Source: Pirellulales bacterium (GTDB lineage Bacteria; Planctomycetota; Planctomycetia; Pirellulales; JAEUIK01). Taken from it: a stretch of 64,000 nt of DNA. Positions 9,881-18,409 of this stretch are shown piece after piece; the first letter of the stretch is position 1, and each line of letters starts with the position of its first letter. Location of the stretch: assembly GCA_019636335.1 (NCBI GenBank), contig JAHBXR010000014.1:97622-161621 (forward strand), read 5' to 3'. Made by a program: the position numbers and the translations under genes. A model generated the notes under the pieces. The model did no database searches, had not been told where the DNA came from, and saw only the letters and a program-made list of their open reading frames with translations.

Positions 9881-10393
9881 ATGTCTTCGCCGTGCGACGC
9901 GCCGACCTCCGCTACTACGACCACGGAGCCTTATCAGGCCCAACTCGTCGAGTGCGGGAATCCCTTCGCGCCGCCATCGATTTGCGACGCGGTCTGGCGG
10001 CATGGCTTGTTGTTCGCCGCCGCCGCGAGCATCTTGGTGGCGTCTTTCGTGCTGCGCGTGCAAGGCGAGCATGCCGTCTGTCTGCCGGTGGTCGGCACGC
10101 CGCTACCCGAGTTGTGTTATTGGCGCGCCGTGTCGGGGCTCCCCTGTCCTGGTTGTGGCCTGACGCGGTGCTTCATCTCCATGGCGCATGGCGAACTGTC
10201 TCGTGCCTGGAGTTTTCAACCCGTCGGTTGCCTGTTGTTCCTGGGAGTCGTGTTTCAGATTCCGTATCGTGCGTGGCAGATCTGGCGATTGCGCCGCGGC
10301 CAGGGAGACCAGCCGCCACGCTGGCTCGTGGTCGCGGCGTGGCTTTTCGTGCCGGCGTTCTTCGTACAATGGATTGGGCGACTGTTGGTTTAG
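9881..10393 (+). CDS. DUF2752 membrane protein
   Basis: 170 residues from ATG 9881, 44 nt after the TPR gene. Hydrophobic segments at about 40-58, 105-125 and 148-168 indicate an integral membrane protein. Between them is SGLPCPGCGLTRCF, the CPxCGxTR signature that defines DUF2752. Function of the family is unknown; the cysteines suggest metal binding or redox sensitivity. Confidence 0.85.
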   Translation: MSSPCDAPTSATTTTEPYQAQLVECGNPFAPPSICDAVWRHGLLFAAAASILVASFVLRVQGEHAVCLPVVGTPLPELCYWRAVSGLPCPGCGLTRCFISMAHGELSRAWSFQPVGCLLFLGVVFQIPYRAWQIWRLRRGQGDQPPRWLVVAAWLFVPAFFVQWIGRLLV

Positions 10394-10428
10394 CCGGGGC
10401 CGACTGCAGACGAGGGAAGGAGTGAGCG

Positions 10429-11229
10429 ATGAAGACCTACGACATCGGCGGCGCGAAGATCGAGGTCGACGATCGAGGGCGTGGTTTGCCCGTGCTCTTC
10501 GTGCATGGTTTTCCTCTCGATCACTCGATGTGGCAGGCCCAGATCGACGAGCTCTCGGCCGGCTACCGCACGATCGCGCCCGACTTGCGTGGCTTTGGCG
10601 CGAGCGGTCCCAGTTCGGGCACGGTGACGATGCGCCAATTTGCCGATGATCTGGCCACGCTGCTCGATCAGTTCAAGGTGACCGAGCCGGTCGTCTTGTG
10701 CGGATTGTCGATGGGGGGTTACGTCGCCTGGCAATTCTGGCGTCATCATGGCCAACGTCTGCGAGCGCTGATCTTGTGCGATACGAAGGCGAGCGCCGAC
10801 AGCGAAGAGGCCGTGGCCGGGAGGCACAAGCTGGCGGCGGCGGTGATAGCCACCGGACACGGGGCCGCCCGCGATGCCATGTTGCCCAAGCTATTCGCGC
10901 GCGGCACGGCCGAGCGTCAGCCGGTGTTGCTCGAGCGAACGAAAGGGATGATCGGCCGCGCGCAGCCAGAATCGATCGCGGCGGCGCTGCGGGGCATGGC
11001 CGAGCGTCCTGACGCGACCCCCTGGCTCGCCCAGATCCGCGTGCCGACGCTCGTCATCGTCGGCGCGGAGGATACCATCACCACGCTCGACGAGATGCGG
11101 GGCATGGCCGACAAGATCGATGGCGCGGAACTGGTCGTCGTACCCGAGGCAGGCCACATGGCCCCGATGGAACGTCCCGACATCGTCACGCCCGCAATCG
11201 CCAGCTTCCTCGATCGGCTGAGTGGATAG
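10429..11229 (+). CDS. Alpha/beta-fold hydrolase
   Basis: 266 residues; GGAAGGAG just upstream of ATG 10429 is a good SD. The oxyanion-hole motif HGFPLD is at 26-31, the nucleophile elbow GLSMGG puts the Ser at 94, the acid is D215 in VGAEDT, and the base is H243 in EAGHM. The length and layout match 3-oxoadipate enol-lactonase-type and related small hydrolases; cytoplasmic, substrate unknown. It converges with the DUF2617-like gene. Confidence 0.85.
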   Translation: MKTYDIGGAKIEVDDRGRGLPVLFVHGFPLDHSMWQAQIDELSAGYRTIAPDLRGFGASGPSSGTVTMRQFADDLATLLDQFKVTEPVVLCGLSMGGYVAWQFWRHHGQRLRALILCDTKASADSEEAVAGRHKLAAAVIATGHGAARDAMLPKLFARGTAERQPVLLERTKGMIGRAQPESIAAALRGMAERPDATPWLAQIRVPTLVIVGAEDTITTLDEMRGMADKIDGAELVVVPEAGHMAPMERPDIVTPAIASFLDRLSG

Positions 11230-11268
11230 CTCACTCCGCTTCCGCGTGAGCCCGTCCGGCGAGAACGC

Positions 11269-11808
11269 TTAGCGGACCTCGAAGAGCGACTGGCTCTTCA
11301 CGATCGCGTAGTCGTCCGGGAAGGTGTGAAACGCTTGCACGAGCAGGCTGCGATTGCGTGTCTCGACGTTGACGTAGCTCAAGGCCCCCACGGCGATGCG
11401 GCCGCTCGAATCGAATTGGTGCAGCATGCCCTTGCGCTGGCCGTCGAGGGCCAGTTCCTGCTGGAAGGTCCAAAAGACCTCGGGCTCGACCGGTTCGAGA
11501 TCGAAGTTGACCTGGTACGAGGCGCCTCCGCGGCATTCGAGCCGGTCGTTGCGGCTCCCCTTCAAGCGGTACGAGAGCAAACGGCGCTTCTGCGGCAGGG
11601 GATGCTGGGCCGAAGCACAGACCTCGGTCAACGTCAGACCCCGGCAACGCCAGGTCACGACGTGACCGGCGTTCGTGATGTCGATCTTGGCGACATAGTC
11701 GCCACGCTCGACGACGCGCGTCGAGTGAAATTGAAAGAGTTCCGGATGAAGCGCTCGACCATACAACTGAAAGACCAGTTCTGCGACCTTCGGGCGAACG
11801 GAGAGCAC
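11269..11808 (-). CDS. DUF2617-like conserved protein
   Basis: 179 residues. Start GTG 11808 is supported by AAGGA nine bases upstream. No signal peptide or membrane segment. The protein begins VRPKVAELVFQLYGR and resembles what I remember of DUF2617 proteins in planctomycetes and actinobacteria, but that assignment is from memory of the family's look rather than a diagnostic motif. Function unknown. It is divergent from the DNA glycosylase gene, sharing a ~215-nt promoter region. Confidence 0.6.
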   Translation of the reverse strand: MLSVRPKVAELVFQLYGRALHPELFQFHSTRVVERGDYVAKIDITNAGHVVTWRCRGLTLTEVCASAQHPLPQKRRLLSYRLKGSRNDRLECRGGASYQVNFDLEPVEPEVFWTFQQELALDGQRKGMLHQFDSSGRIAVGALSYVNVETRNRSLLVQAFHTFPDDYAIVKSQSLFEVR

Positions 11809-12024
11809 TGCGTCGGTTCCTTGTAATATCGATCAAGCGCCCACAGGCGCGCTGTTTGTTGTCGAACGCTTGCATTATAAGTCCGCGCGCGCGGCGCACA
11901 AAGAGTGTTTTGTCGCGCGGCGCGTGTGCGGCGAGAATTCCAGCTTGACAAATCCGCGGGACGGCGTTTCAAACGGACGATGCTAGCACTCGGCCGGCGC
12001 GACAAGCACAGGAGAAAACGCTCG

Positions 12025-12693
12025 ATGGAAGTTACGCTCGCCACGCTTTTCGATCGCTTGCTTGCGCACTATGGTCCGCAGGCCTGGTGGCCGGGCGAAA
12101 CGCCGCTCGAAGTCATGGTCGGCGCCGTGCTGACGCAGAATACGAACTGGAAAAATGTCGAGCGCGCGATCGAGAATCTGCGCGAGGCCGATCTGCTCGA
12201 CTTGCACTCGCTGGGCGAGCTGCCGCTCGAGGAACTTGCCGAGTTGATTCGACCGGCCGGTTACTATCGCCTCAAGGCGGGGCGACTGCACCGGCTGCTC
12301 CAGTTCGTGCGCGAGCGGTACGACGGCTCGCTCGAAGCCATGTTCGCCATGCCGCTCGAGGATCTGCGCGAGGAACTCCTCGGCGTCAACGGCATCGGAC
12401 CCGAGACGGCCGATTCCATCCTGCTCTACGCTGGCGGGTTGCCGACGTTCGTCATCGATGCCTACACGCATCGCGTGATGAAACGGCACGGCTGGATCGA
12501 ATTCGAGGCCGACTACCATCAGCTCAAGGAGCACTTCGAGAGCGGGCTCGAGCGCGACGCCGCCACGTTCAACGAGTTTCACGCCCTGTTCGTGCAACTG
12601 GGCAAAGACTACTGCCGCAAGGAGCCCCGTTGCGACGGGTGCCCGCTGCACGATTGGCTGCCCGAGCAGGGACCGCTCGAGCCAGACTGGTGA
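12025..12693 (+). CDS. HhH-GPD DNA glycosylase, endonuclease III-related (COG2231/MagIII-like)
   Basis: 222 residues from ATG 12025 (AGGAGAA SD). Helix-hairpin-helix LLGVNGIGPETADSILL at 119-135 and catalytic Asp D145 in FVIDAYTHR identify the HhH-GPD superfamily. The Lys of bifunctional endonuclease III is replaced by Glu (GPETAD), as in the COG2231 branch that removes damaged bases without lyase activity. The C-terminal cluster motif has C197, C203 and C206, but the usual fourth Cys is missing (CPLHDWL). Inferred role: base excision of alkylated or oxidised bases. Ends 13 nt from a convergent gene. Confidence 0.85.
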   Translation: MEVTLATLFDRLLAHYGPQAWWPGETPLEVMVGAVLTQNTNWKNVERAIENLREADLLDLHSLGELPLEELAELIRPAGYYRLKAGRLHRLLQFVRERYDGSLEAMFAMPLEDLREELLGVNGIGPETADSILLYAGGLPTFVIDAYTHRVMKRHGWIEFEADYHQLKEHFESGLERDAATFNEFHALFVQLGKDYCRKEPRCDGCPLHDWLPEQGPLEPDW

Positions 12694-12706
12694 CTCTACA
12701 AGGTGC

Positions 12707-14284
12707 CTACGGCGTGGCCGTTTCATCCGCGAGGCTGTCGGTCGGCGTCGACTCGGCGATCGCGGTCGTCAACGAAGCCCCTTCGGCCAGCATAAGCCGC
12801 TCGAAGCGTGCCACTTGCTCGGGCGTCCCTACCAGCGGCAGGTTGTTGGCCAAGGCGACGTTCTCCGCCACACGCAAGAATCGCTGGCACTTGACCCACT
12901 GGCGTTCGAGGTCGAGATGCTGCTGCGACAAGCGGTCGACCTCGCCTTGCAGGCGAGCGAACTCGGAATAGTGCGCGTGACCTTCAATGGCCGCCACGAG
13001 CGTGCCAGGTTCCTGCTCGAGCAGAAGTTGCACGGCAGGGTTCCAGCGATTGGCCAGCTCGGGCCAGCGCTCGAGCAGCGTGGCTCGAATCTTGCGCGCC
13101 TCGCCCCGCAGCGAGCCGGTCAACTTTCCCTTGCTTCCGCTGATCTCCTTGCGCTGCTTGCCGATTTTTTCCGCCAAGTCGCGAACCGCCGCGGCGCGGT
13201 TCTCTCCCTCGATTTGCAGTTGGGTCGAAAGCCCCTCGAGCACGGCGCGATCGGCCGGGGAGGCCACGGCCAGTAGCTGCGCATAGGGCGAGTCGACGGT
13301 GAGCAGATTCGCCACCCCCTTGGCCGACGTCTTGCTGTAGGCGCGCAAGAATGCGTCCGAGGTCTTCACCGAGATATCGATCGTATCCGAGGCGAGCAAG
13401 GCATGGGCATGAGCCTCGACAAACGAGATCCGCCCGTCACCATCGAAGTCGGGCAGCTCGACGGGCTCGCCGATGCGCGATCGCCCGGACAAGGCGGCCC
13501 AGAAGTGGCTGCTGTATTCCTGGTAGTTTTCTTCGTCGATATCGGGGGTGCAGCCGGCCGCCGAGCGATCCTGCGTCGTGGCGAAGAAGCCGCAACGTTC
13601 AGCATCGCTGCACCCATGTGCGGAATCGCCCGAGTTAAAGATCGAATTCGCAAAACCGCCCGAGTAGCACTGCACCATCACCAACACCACCGAAATGTCT
13701 GGCGCCAGTTTGTCGAGCAGCCGCGTGAATTCCTCGACGGGAATCTGTTCCTGATTCCAAAGGTACAGATGCGAATTTTCGGGTTTCTTCCCCTTGCCGC
13801 CATGCCCCGTGAAGTAGACGATCAGCCGGTCTCCCGGCTGCAGGTGGTTCGCGTTTTCGGCGAACCAGCGTTCGATATTGTCGCGGGTCGAGGCGCCGCG
13901 CAGGCCGGCTACCTGGTGGCTGCGATATTCGTAGCCCAGTTCGCTCGTCTGCTCGAACAGGCGGGCGAGCAACTCGTTGGCTTTGGGCAGGTTGTGCTCG
14001 GGATCGGTGAATTGCAGATCCCGACCAGGAGAATCGCCATCGGCGAAGAAGACATCGTGATGCAAGCCCGACAGGCCGAGATCTTCGAGCATCCGTCGGA
14101 AGTAGAGGACGTTTTTCTCGAGCGAGACCTGATTGCCGGTGGGGCTATAGCCGCCGCCGATCGTCAAAATGTGGTCTTCGGCCTGGGCCGAGTTCGGGGT
14201 GCCGAGACAGGCGAGCGAGAGAAAGACGCCCAACAGAAGGACCATCCAGGGCGCCGAACGACGCGAACGCAAGGCGTGGGGCAT
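12707..14284 (-). CDS. Secreted caspase/legumain-fold peptidase with EF-hand
   Basis: 525 residues from ATG 14284 (a longer frame reaches 14371 without a leader). A signal peptide ends near NSAQA (residue 35). The caspase-hemoglobinase fold shows the His of YFTGHGG (H161) and the Cys of MVQCYSGGF (C206), the expected dyad. About residue 290, DFDGDGRISFVE is a canonical EF-hand calcium loop, suggesting calcium control as in metacaspases. The C-terminal third is helical with coiled-coil character. Substrate unknown; expected to act in the periplasm or outside. Divergent from the ABC cluster. Confidence 0.75.
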   Translation of the reverse strand: MPHALRSRRSAPWMVLLLGVFLSLACLGTPNSAQAEDHILTIGGGYSPTGNQVSLEKNVLYFRRMLEDLGLSGLHHDVFFADGDSPGRDLQFTDPEHNLPKANELLARLFEQTSELGYEYRSHQVAGLRGASTRDNIERWFAENANHLQPGDRLIVYFTGHGGKGKKPENSHLYLWNQEQIPVEEFTRLLDKLAPDISVVLVMVQCYSGGFANSIFNSGDSAHGCSDAERCGFFATTQDRSAAGCTPDIDEENYQEYSSHFWAALSGRSRIGEPVELPDFDGDGRISFVEAHAHALLASDTIDISVKTSDAFLRAYSKTSAKGVANLLTVDSPYAQLLAVASPADRAVLEGLSTQLQIEGENRAAAVRDLAEKIGKQRKEISGSKGKLTGSLRGEARKIRATLLERWPELANRWNPAVQLLLEQEPGTLVAAIEGHAHYSEFARLQGEVDRLSQQHLDLERQWVKCQRFLRVAENVALANNLPLVGTPEQVARFERLMLAEGASLTTAIAESTPTDSLADETATP

Positions 14285-14652
14285 AGCGTTATTCCGCAGG
14301 AGGGGATGCGGTGGGTGGAACGCCGCGAGGGACGCACTCTGAAGGCTATCCGCCACACCGGCAGGGGTCAAATCTTCAGGCCAACGATTGCCGACTTCGG
14401 CGCCGTGAAACGGGATGCCATGTCGGTTGGGTAACGGTTGCGGGCCAGCGGCCGTGCGGAGGGCCGTTGTCCACCGGCAGTCAACCTGTTAAACCGTGCG
14501 GATCGCCCGGAAGTTTCGGCCCCTCGGCAGTACGGGGACCTGGTTGATAGAATGGGTCGCGCGTAACGAAGAGGCCCATCCCCAGACGTGAGAAGCTTGG
14601 CCGTTCCTGCCGAACGGCGCGCGGCATCTCGAACCCACCTGCCCGGCGCGGC
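14285..14652. other. Divergent promoter region
   Basis: About 370 bases between the divergently transcribed caspase-like gene and the ABC transporter cluster. It should hold promoters for both; no clear operator, repeat or RNA gene was recognised. Confidence 0.5.
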
Positions 14653-15603
14653 ATGCGACTTGTCGATCTCAAAAATGTCAGCCGCAGCTTTGGCCACGTC
14701 AAGGCCTTGCGCGACGTTACCTTGGCGCTCGAGCCGGGTACGATCGGACTGGTGGGCAACAACGGCGCCGGCAAATCGACGCTGCTCAAGATCCTGCTGG
14801 GGCTGCTCCGCCCCGACAGCGGCACCGGCACCATCTTGACGTACGACATCCGCTCGACGGGCAACGCCCTGCGGGGCCGTGTCGGCTACATGGCCGAGGC
14901 CGCCTCGGTCGTGCCGGTGCTCCGCGGCGTCGAGTTCGTGACGCTCGCAGGGGATCTCTACGGCATGCCGCATCGCGATGCCCGTCGCCGTGCCCACGAA
15001 GTGTTGAACTACGTCGGCCTGGGCGAGCTGCGCTACCGGCGGCTCGAGGAATACTCGGCCGGCAATCAGCAACGACTCAAGTTGGCCGCGGCCCTGGTAC
15101 ACGACCCCGAGTTGCTGCTGCTCGACGAGCCGACGAATGGTCTCGACCCGGCCGGGCGGGTTTCGATGCTGCGGTTGATCGAGGATCTCATCGCCGAGAC
15201 GGGTAAGAGCGTGATCCTCTGCACCCACCTGTTGGGCGATGTCGAGCGTCTGTGTCAGCAAGTGGTGGTGCTCGATCGTGGCACGGTGGTTCGCGCCGGC
15301 AGCATGGCCGAGTTGCGACGCACGATCAGCAATCGCTACGAGCTGGGTTGGATCGGCGATGGTGCGATCTTTCGCGCAGCGCTCGAACGCGAAGGAGCGC
15401 GCGTCGTCGTGAATCAGAACGGTCCGGCGAGAATCCACGTCGAGGTCGCCCCCGGCTGGACCACGAATCGCTTTTTCGAGATTGCGCACTCGGTCGGCGT
15501 CACGATCAACGAGCTCAAGCCAGAGGAAGAGGATCTGCAGGGCGTTTTCTTCCGCATGACCGATCACCATACGCCCGCCGCCGCGCCGCCGCAGCAGACT
15601 TAG
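14653..15603 (+). CDS. ABC transporter ATP-binding protein (first pair)
   Basis: 316 residues. Walker A GNNGAGKST at ~36-44, signature EYSAGNQQRLKLA (a variant of LSGGQ), Walker B LLLLDEPTNGLD and the switch His in CTHLLGD. The ~80-residue C-terminal extension is typical of ABC-2 exporter ATPases. It starts a cluster of four same-strand genes (ATPase, permease, ATPase, permease) with gaps of 9 and 16 nt and one overlap, so probably one operon encoding two related exporters or one hetero-oligomeric exporter. Cargo unknown. Confidence 0.9.
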   Translation: MRLVDLKNVSRSFGHVKALRDVTLALEPGTIGLVGNNGAGKSTLLKILLGLLRPDSGTGTILTYDIRSTGNALRGRVGYMAEAASVVPVLRGVEFVTLAGDLYGMPHRDARRRAHEVLNYVGLGELRYRRLEEYSAGNQQRLKLAAALVHDPELLLLDEPTNGLDPAGRVSMLRLIEDLIAETGKSVILCTHLLGDVERLCQQVVVLDRGTVVRAGSMAELRRTISNRYELGWIGDGAIFRAALEREGARVVVNQNGPARIHVEVAPGWTTNRFFEIAHSVGVTINELKPEEEDLQGVFFRMTDHHTPAAAPPQQT

Positions 15604-15612
15604 AAAGACCGC

Positions 15613-16497
15613 ATGGGAATCGACGTCGCACATTATCACGGCTGGCGCGGCAAGCTGCTCTCACCCTGGTGGGCCTGCATCGCGATCGTGCGCGTGGCGC
15701 TGTTGCAGGTGTTTCGTCGCAAGTCGTATTGGATCGTTCTGGCGCTCGGGTTGCTGAACTTCCTCCTGTACTGGTCGGTGATCTATGCCATCGCTCAGTT
15801 CGACATTCCAGTCGAGGCCCAGGATCGCCTGATGGAGGTGATCGGCTTTCGTACCCGGGGAGGTGACAGCCAGGAGAACGGCTATATCGAGTTCATGCAA
15901 CGGCAGAGCATTGTCGTGATGCTGTTGTTGGCCTTTTCGGGCAGTCTGCTCGTGGGGGCCGACTTTCGCTTTCAATCGTTGCCCTTCTACCTTTCGCGGC
16001 GGATCGATCGGCGGCACTACATCGTGGGCAAGTTGCTGGCCGTGAGCGTCATCGTGTCGATGATGACCACGTTGCCGGCGCTGCTGCTGTTCATTGAATT
16101 CGGCACGTTCACGGCCTCGACCGATTATTGGCGCGAGAACTGGCGCATTCCGCTGGCGGTGCTGGCCTTTGGCGCCATCATGTGTACGGTGCTGAGCATT
16201 CTGCTGGTGACGATCTCGGCCTACTTGCAAAGCGTGGCGCCGATCGCCATCACCTGGTCGAGCCTGTTCGTCCTGCTCGGGTCCATGTCGCGCTACCTGC
16301 GCGCGGCCAGCCCCTACTGGGAACTGATCAATCCCTGGCGCGATATCCGTCTCGTGGGCAAGATGTGCTTCGGCACGTTTCGCGACGATACCGAATACAG
16401 CATGGCGCTTTGGGCACTCTTGATCCTCGTTTCGGTCTGCACCCTGGCACTCGTGGCCCTGGCACGCCGCGTGCGCGCCATCGAAATCGTGACTTGA
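15613..16497 (+). CDS. ABC-2 type transporter permease (first pair)
   Basis: 294 residues, 9 nt after the ATPase. Several hydrophobic helices (about 40-65, 100-120, 145-170, 185-215, 220-235, 265-285) match the six-helix ABC-2 permease plan. SLPFYLSRRIDRRHYIVGK is a cytoplasmic coupling-type segment seen in exporter permeases. Expected partner of the ATPase at 14653-15603 in the inner membrane. Confidence 0.85.
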   Translation: MGIDVAHYHGWRGKLLSPWWACIAIVRVALLQVFRRKSYWIVLALGLLNFLLYWSVIYAIAQFDIPVEAQDRLMEVIGFRTRGGDSQENGYIEFMQRQSIVVMLLLAFSGSLLVGADFRFQSLPFYLSRRIDRRHYIVGKLLAVSVIVSMMTTLPALLLFIEFGTFTASTDYWRENWRIPLAVLAFGAIMCTVLSILLVTISAYLQSVAPIAITWSSLFVLLGSMSRYLRAASPYWELINPWRDIRLVGKMCFGTFRDDTEYSMALWALLILVSVCTLALVALARRVRAIEIVT

Positions 16498-16513
16498 GCG
16501 GATCATTCGCCCC

Positions 16514-17428
16514 ATGTGGCTCACCTTCGAACACGTCACGAAACTGTACGGCCCGGTGATCGGGGTCAACGACATCTCGTGCCGTATTGGCCCGGGCATT
16601 ACCGGCCTGTTCGGGGCGAACGGCGCCGGCAAGTCGACCATGATGAAGCTCGCCAGCGGGCAGTTGCGCCCTACCCAGGGCATGGTGCGCATCGGCGATG
16701 ACCGCGCCTGGACGAGCCGCGCCAAACGCAATCTCGGCTTCAGTCCCGACATCAACAGCTTCTACGAGGAGATGACGGGGCGCGAGTTCATCCTGGCGAT
16801 GACGCGCCTTTACGGCTACAGCATGAAGGAGGCTCGCCGTCGCACGGAGCAGGCGCTCGAGGACGTCGCCATGACCGATCGTGCCGATCGCCATCTCGGC
16901 GGTTGCAGCCACGGCATGCGGCAGCGCATCAAACTTGCCCAGGCCCTGGCGAACGATCCCCAGGTGTTGTTGCTCGACGAGCCGATGACCGGGATCGATC
17001 CGGGAGGGCGGCGCGATCTTAGTCGGCTGCTCGTACGACAGGCCGAAGGGGGACGCACCGTGCTCGTCTCGAGCCACATCTTGTCCGAGGTCGAGCAATT
17101 GACCGACTCGATCATTATGATCGCTCGCGGCCGCATCATTGCCTCGGGCACTATCGCCGAGATTCGCCGGCTGCTGGAGAACCAGCCCTACACCGTGCAA
17201 CTGGTGACGCGGGGCAACTCGCGGGCGCTGGCCTCGCGACTGGTCGAGATTCCCGAGGTCGACTCGGTCGAGGTGCGCTTCGAGACCCTCACCGTCCGCA
17301 CGCGGCATCCACAACAGTTCTTCGGCGTGGTGGGCACGCTCGTCATCGAGCAAGGCATCGAGATCGAGCGGCTCGAAACGCTCGACGCGGGCGCTGACGC
17401 GGTGTTCGGTTACCTGGAGCGAGAGTGA
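16514..17428 (+). CDS. ABC transporter ATP-binding protein (second pair)
   Basis: 304 residues. Walker A GANGAGKST, signature GGCSHGMRQRIKLAQ, Walker B VLLLDEPMTGIDP, H-switch SSHILSEV. Paralogous to the ATPase two genes upstream and followed by its own permease; its TGA (17426-17428) overlaps the next ATG, indicating translational coupling. Confidence 0.9.
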   Translation: MWLTFEHVTKLYGPVIGVNDISCRIGPGITGLFGANGAGKSTMMKLASGQLRPTQGMVRIGDDRAWTSRAKRNLGFSPDINSFYEEMTGREFILAMTRLYGYSMKEARRRTEQALEDVAMTDRADRHLGGCSHGMRQRIKLAQALANDPQVLLLDEPMTGIDPGGRRDLSRLLVRQAEGGRTVLVSSHILSEVEQLTDSIIMIARGRIIASGTIAEIRRLLENQPYTVQLVTRGNSRALASRLVEIPEVDSVEVRFETLTVRTRHPQQFFGVVGTLVIEQGIEIERLETLDAGADAVFGYLERE

Positions 17429-18294
17429 TGGAAGCATCCCAATCCGCCTTGGCCGCCGGTTCGACCGCGTCGTCCGGTTCGTTTGCCACAGGGCCTGCGG
17501 CCGGCGCACGCGAGCCGCTGCGCGTGCTGGCGCTGATCCGCGCGTGGGGTACGTTGACGATGCTCTCGTTTCGTCAGTTGCTCTGGTCGACAAACACGTT
17601 GATGGTCCTGTTTCCGCTGATCGGCTGCACGTTGTTTCTTTTGCGCCGGCGGTACGACCAGATCGCCTATCTGCCCCGCGCGATCAATGCCTTCAGCCAC
17701 GAGTTTGTCATCCTGATCTTCGCGGCGTTCATCGTGCCGATTTGCGCCCTGGCCTACGCGACCACGAGCATCGGCGGCGATCGCGAGAACCGCACGCTCT
17801 TGTTCCTGCTCGTGCGCCCCATCCCGCGCTCGCTGGTGTTTTTGGCCAAAATGACCGCCACCCTGCCGCTGGTGTTGGGAATGGTGCTCGGCAGCTTCTA
17901 TCTCTACTGCCGGCTGGCGGGCGCTGCCGGTGAGCTCGCCTTCGAGCTGTATCTGCCGGCGATCTTTTTTATGACGATCGCCTACATCAGCTTGTTCCAT
18001 CTCTTTGCCGTCACGTTTCGCCATTCGACGATCGCGGCGCTGACCTACGCGCTGTTCATGGAATTCTTCCTGGGCAATATGCCGGGCATCATCAAGCGTC
18101 TGGCCGTGAACTTCTACGGCCGCTCGATCATGTTCAACCTGGGGTTGGAAGAAGGGGTCGATCTGCCCGACCCGCAATGGTTCGAACCGGTTTCGGTAAC
18201 GACCGGCGCGAATGCGCTGATCTGGATCGCCGTGGGCAGCCTCGCGCTGGCGCTGGCGATCTTCCAGAGGCGCGAGTACCACGATCTGACTTGA
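17428..18294 (+). CDS. ABC-2 type transporter permease (second pair)
   Basis: 288 residues from ATG 17428, overlapping the upstream stop by one base. After a ~40-residue polar N-terminus, hydrophobic helices lie at about 60-75, 95-115, 140-160, 170-195, 200-220 and 258-278. DRENRTLLFLLVRPIPRS resembles the cytoplasmic loop of NosY/GldF-like ABC-2 permeases. Last gene of the cluster; followed by ~115 bases without a gene before a convergent sialidase-like gene. Confidence 0.85.
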   Translation: MEASQSALAAGSTASSGSFATGPAAGAREPLRVLALIRAWGTLTMLSFRQLLWSTNTLMVLFPLIGCTLFLLRRRYDQIAYLPRAINAFSHEFVILIFAAFIVPICALAYATTSIGGDRENRTLLFLLVRPIPRSLVFLAKMTATLPLVLGMVLGSFYLYCRLAGAAGELAFELYLPAIFFMTIAYISLFHLFAVTFRHSTIAALTYALFMEFFLGNMPGIIKRLAVNFYGRSIMFNLGLEEGVDLPDPQWFEPVSVTTGANALIWIAVGSLALALAIFQRREYHDLT

Positions 18295-18409
18295 TCGCCC
18301 GCGCCGAACAGGCGTTGGCGATCAAACGCACCTGGCGCGTTGATCCGCGTGCGGTGACGCGCGGCGACGTGCTGGCGATCTACGAGCCGGGCCTGCTAGG
18401 CACAGGGGG

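Noticed and set aside
18295..18409. Short frame after the second ABC permease ending YEPGLLGTGGY
   Set aside because: No domain, no SD; too short to support.
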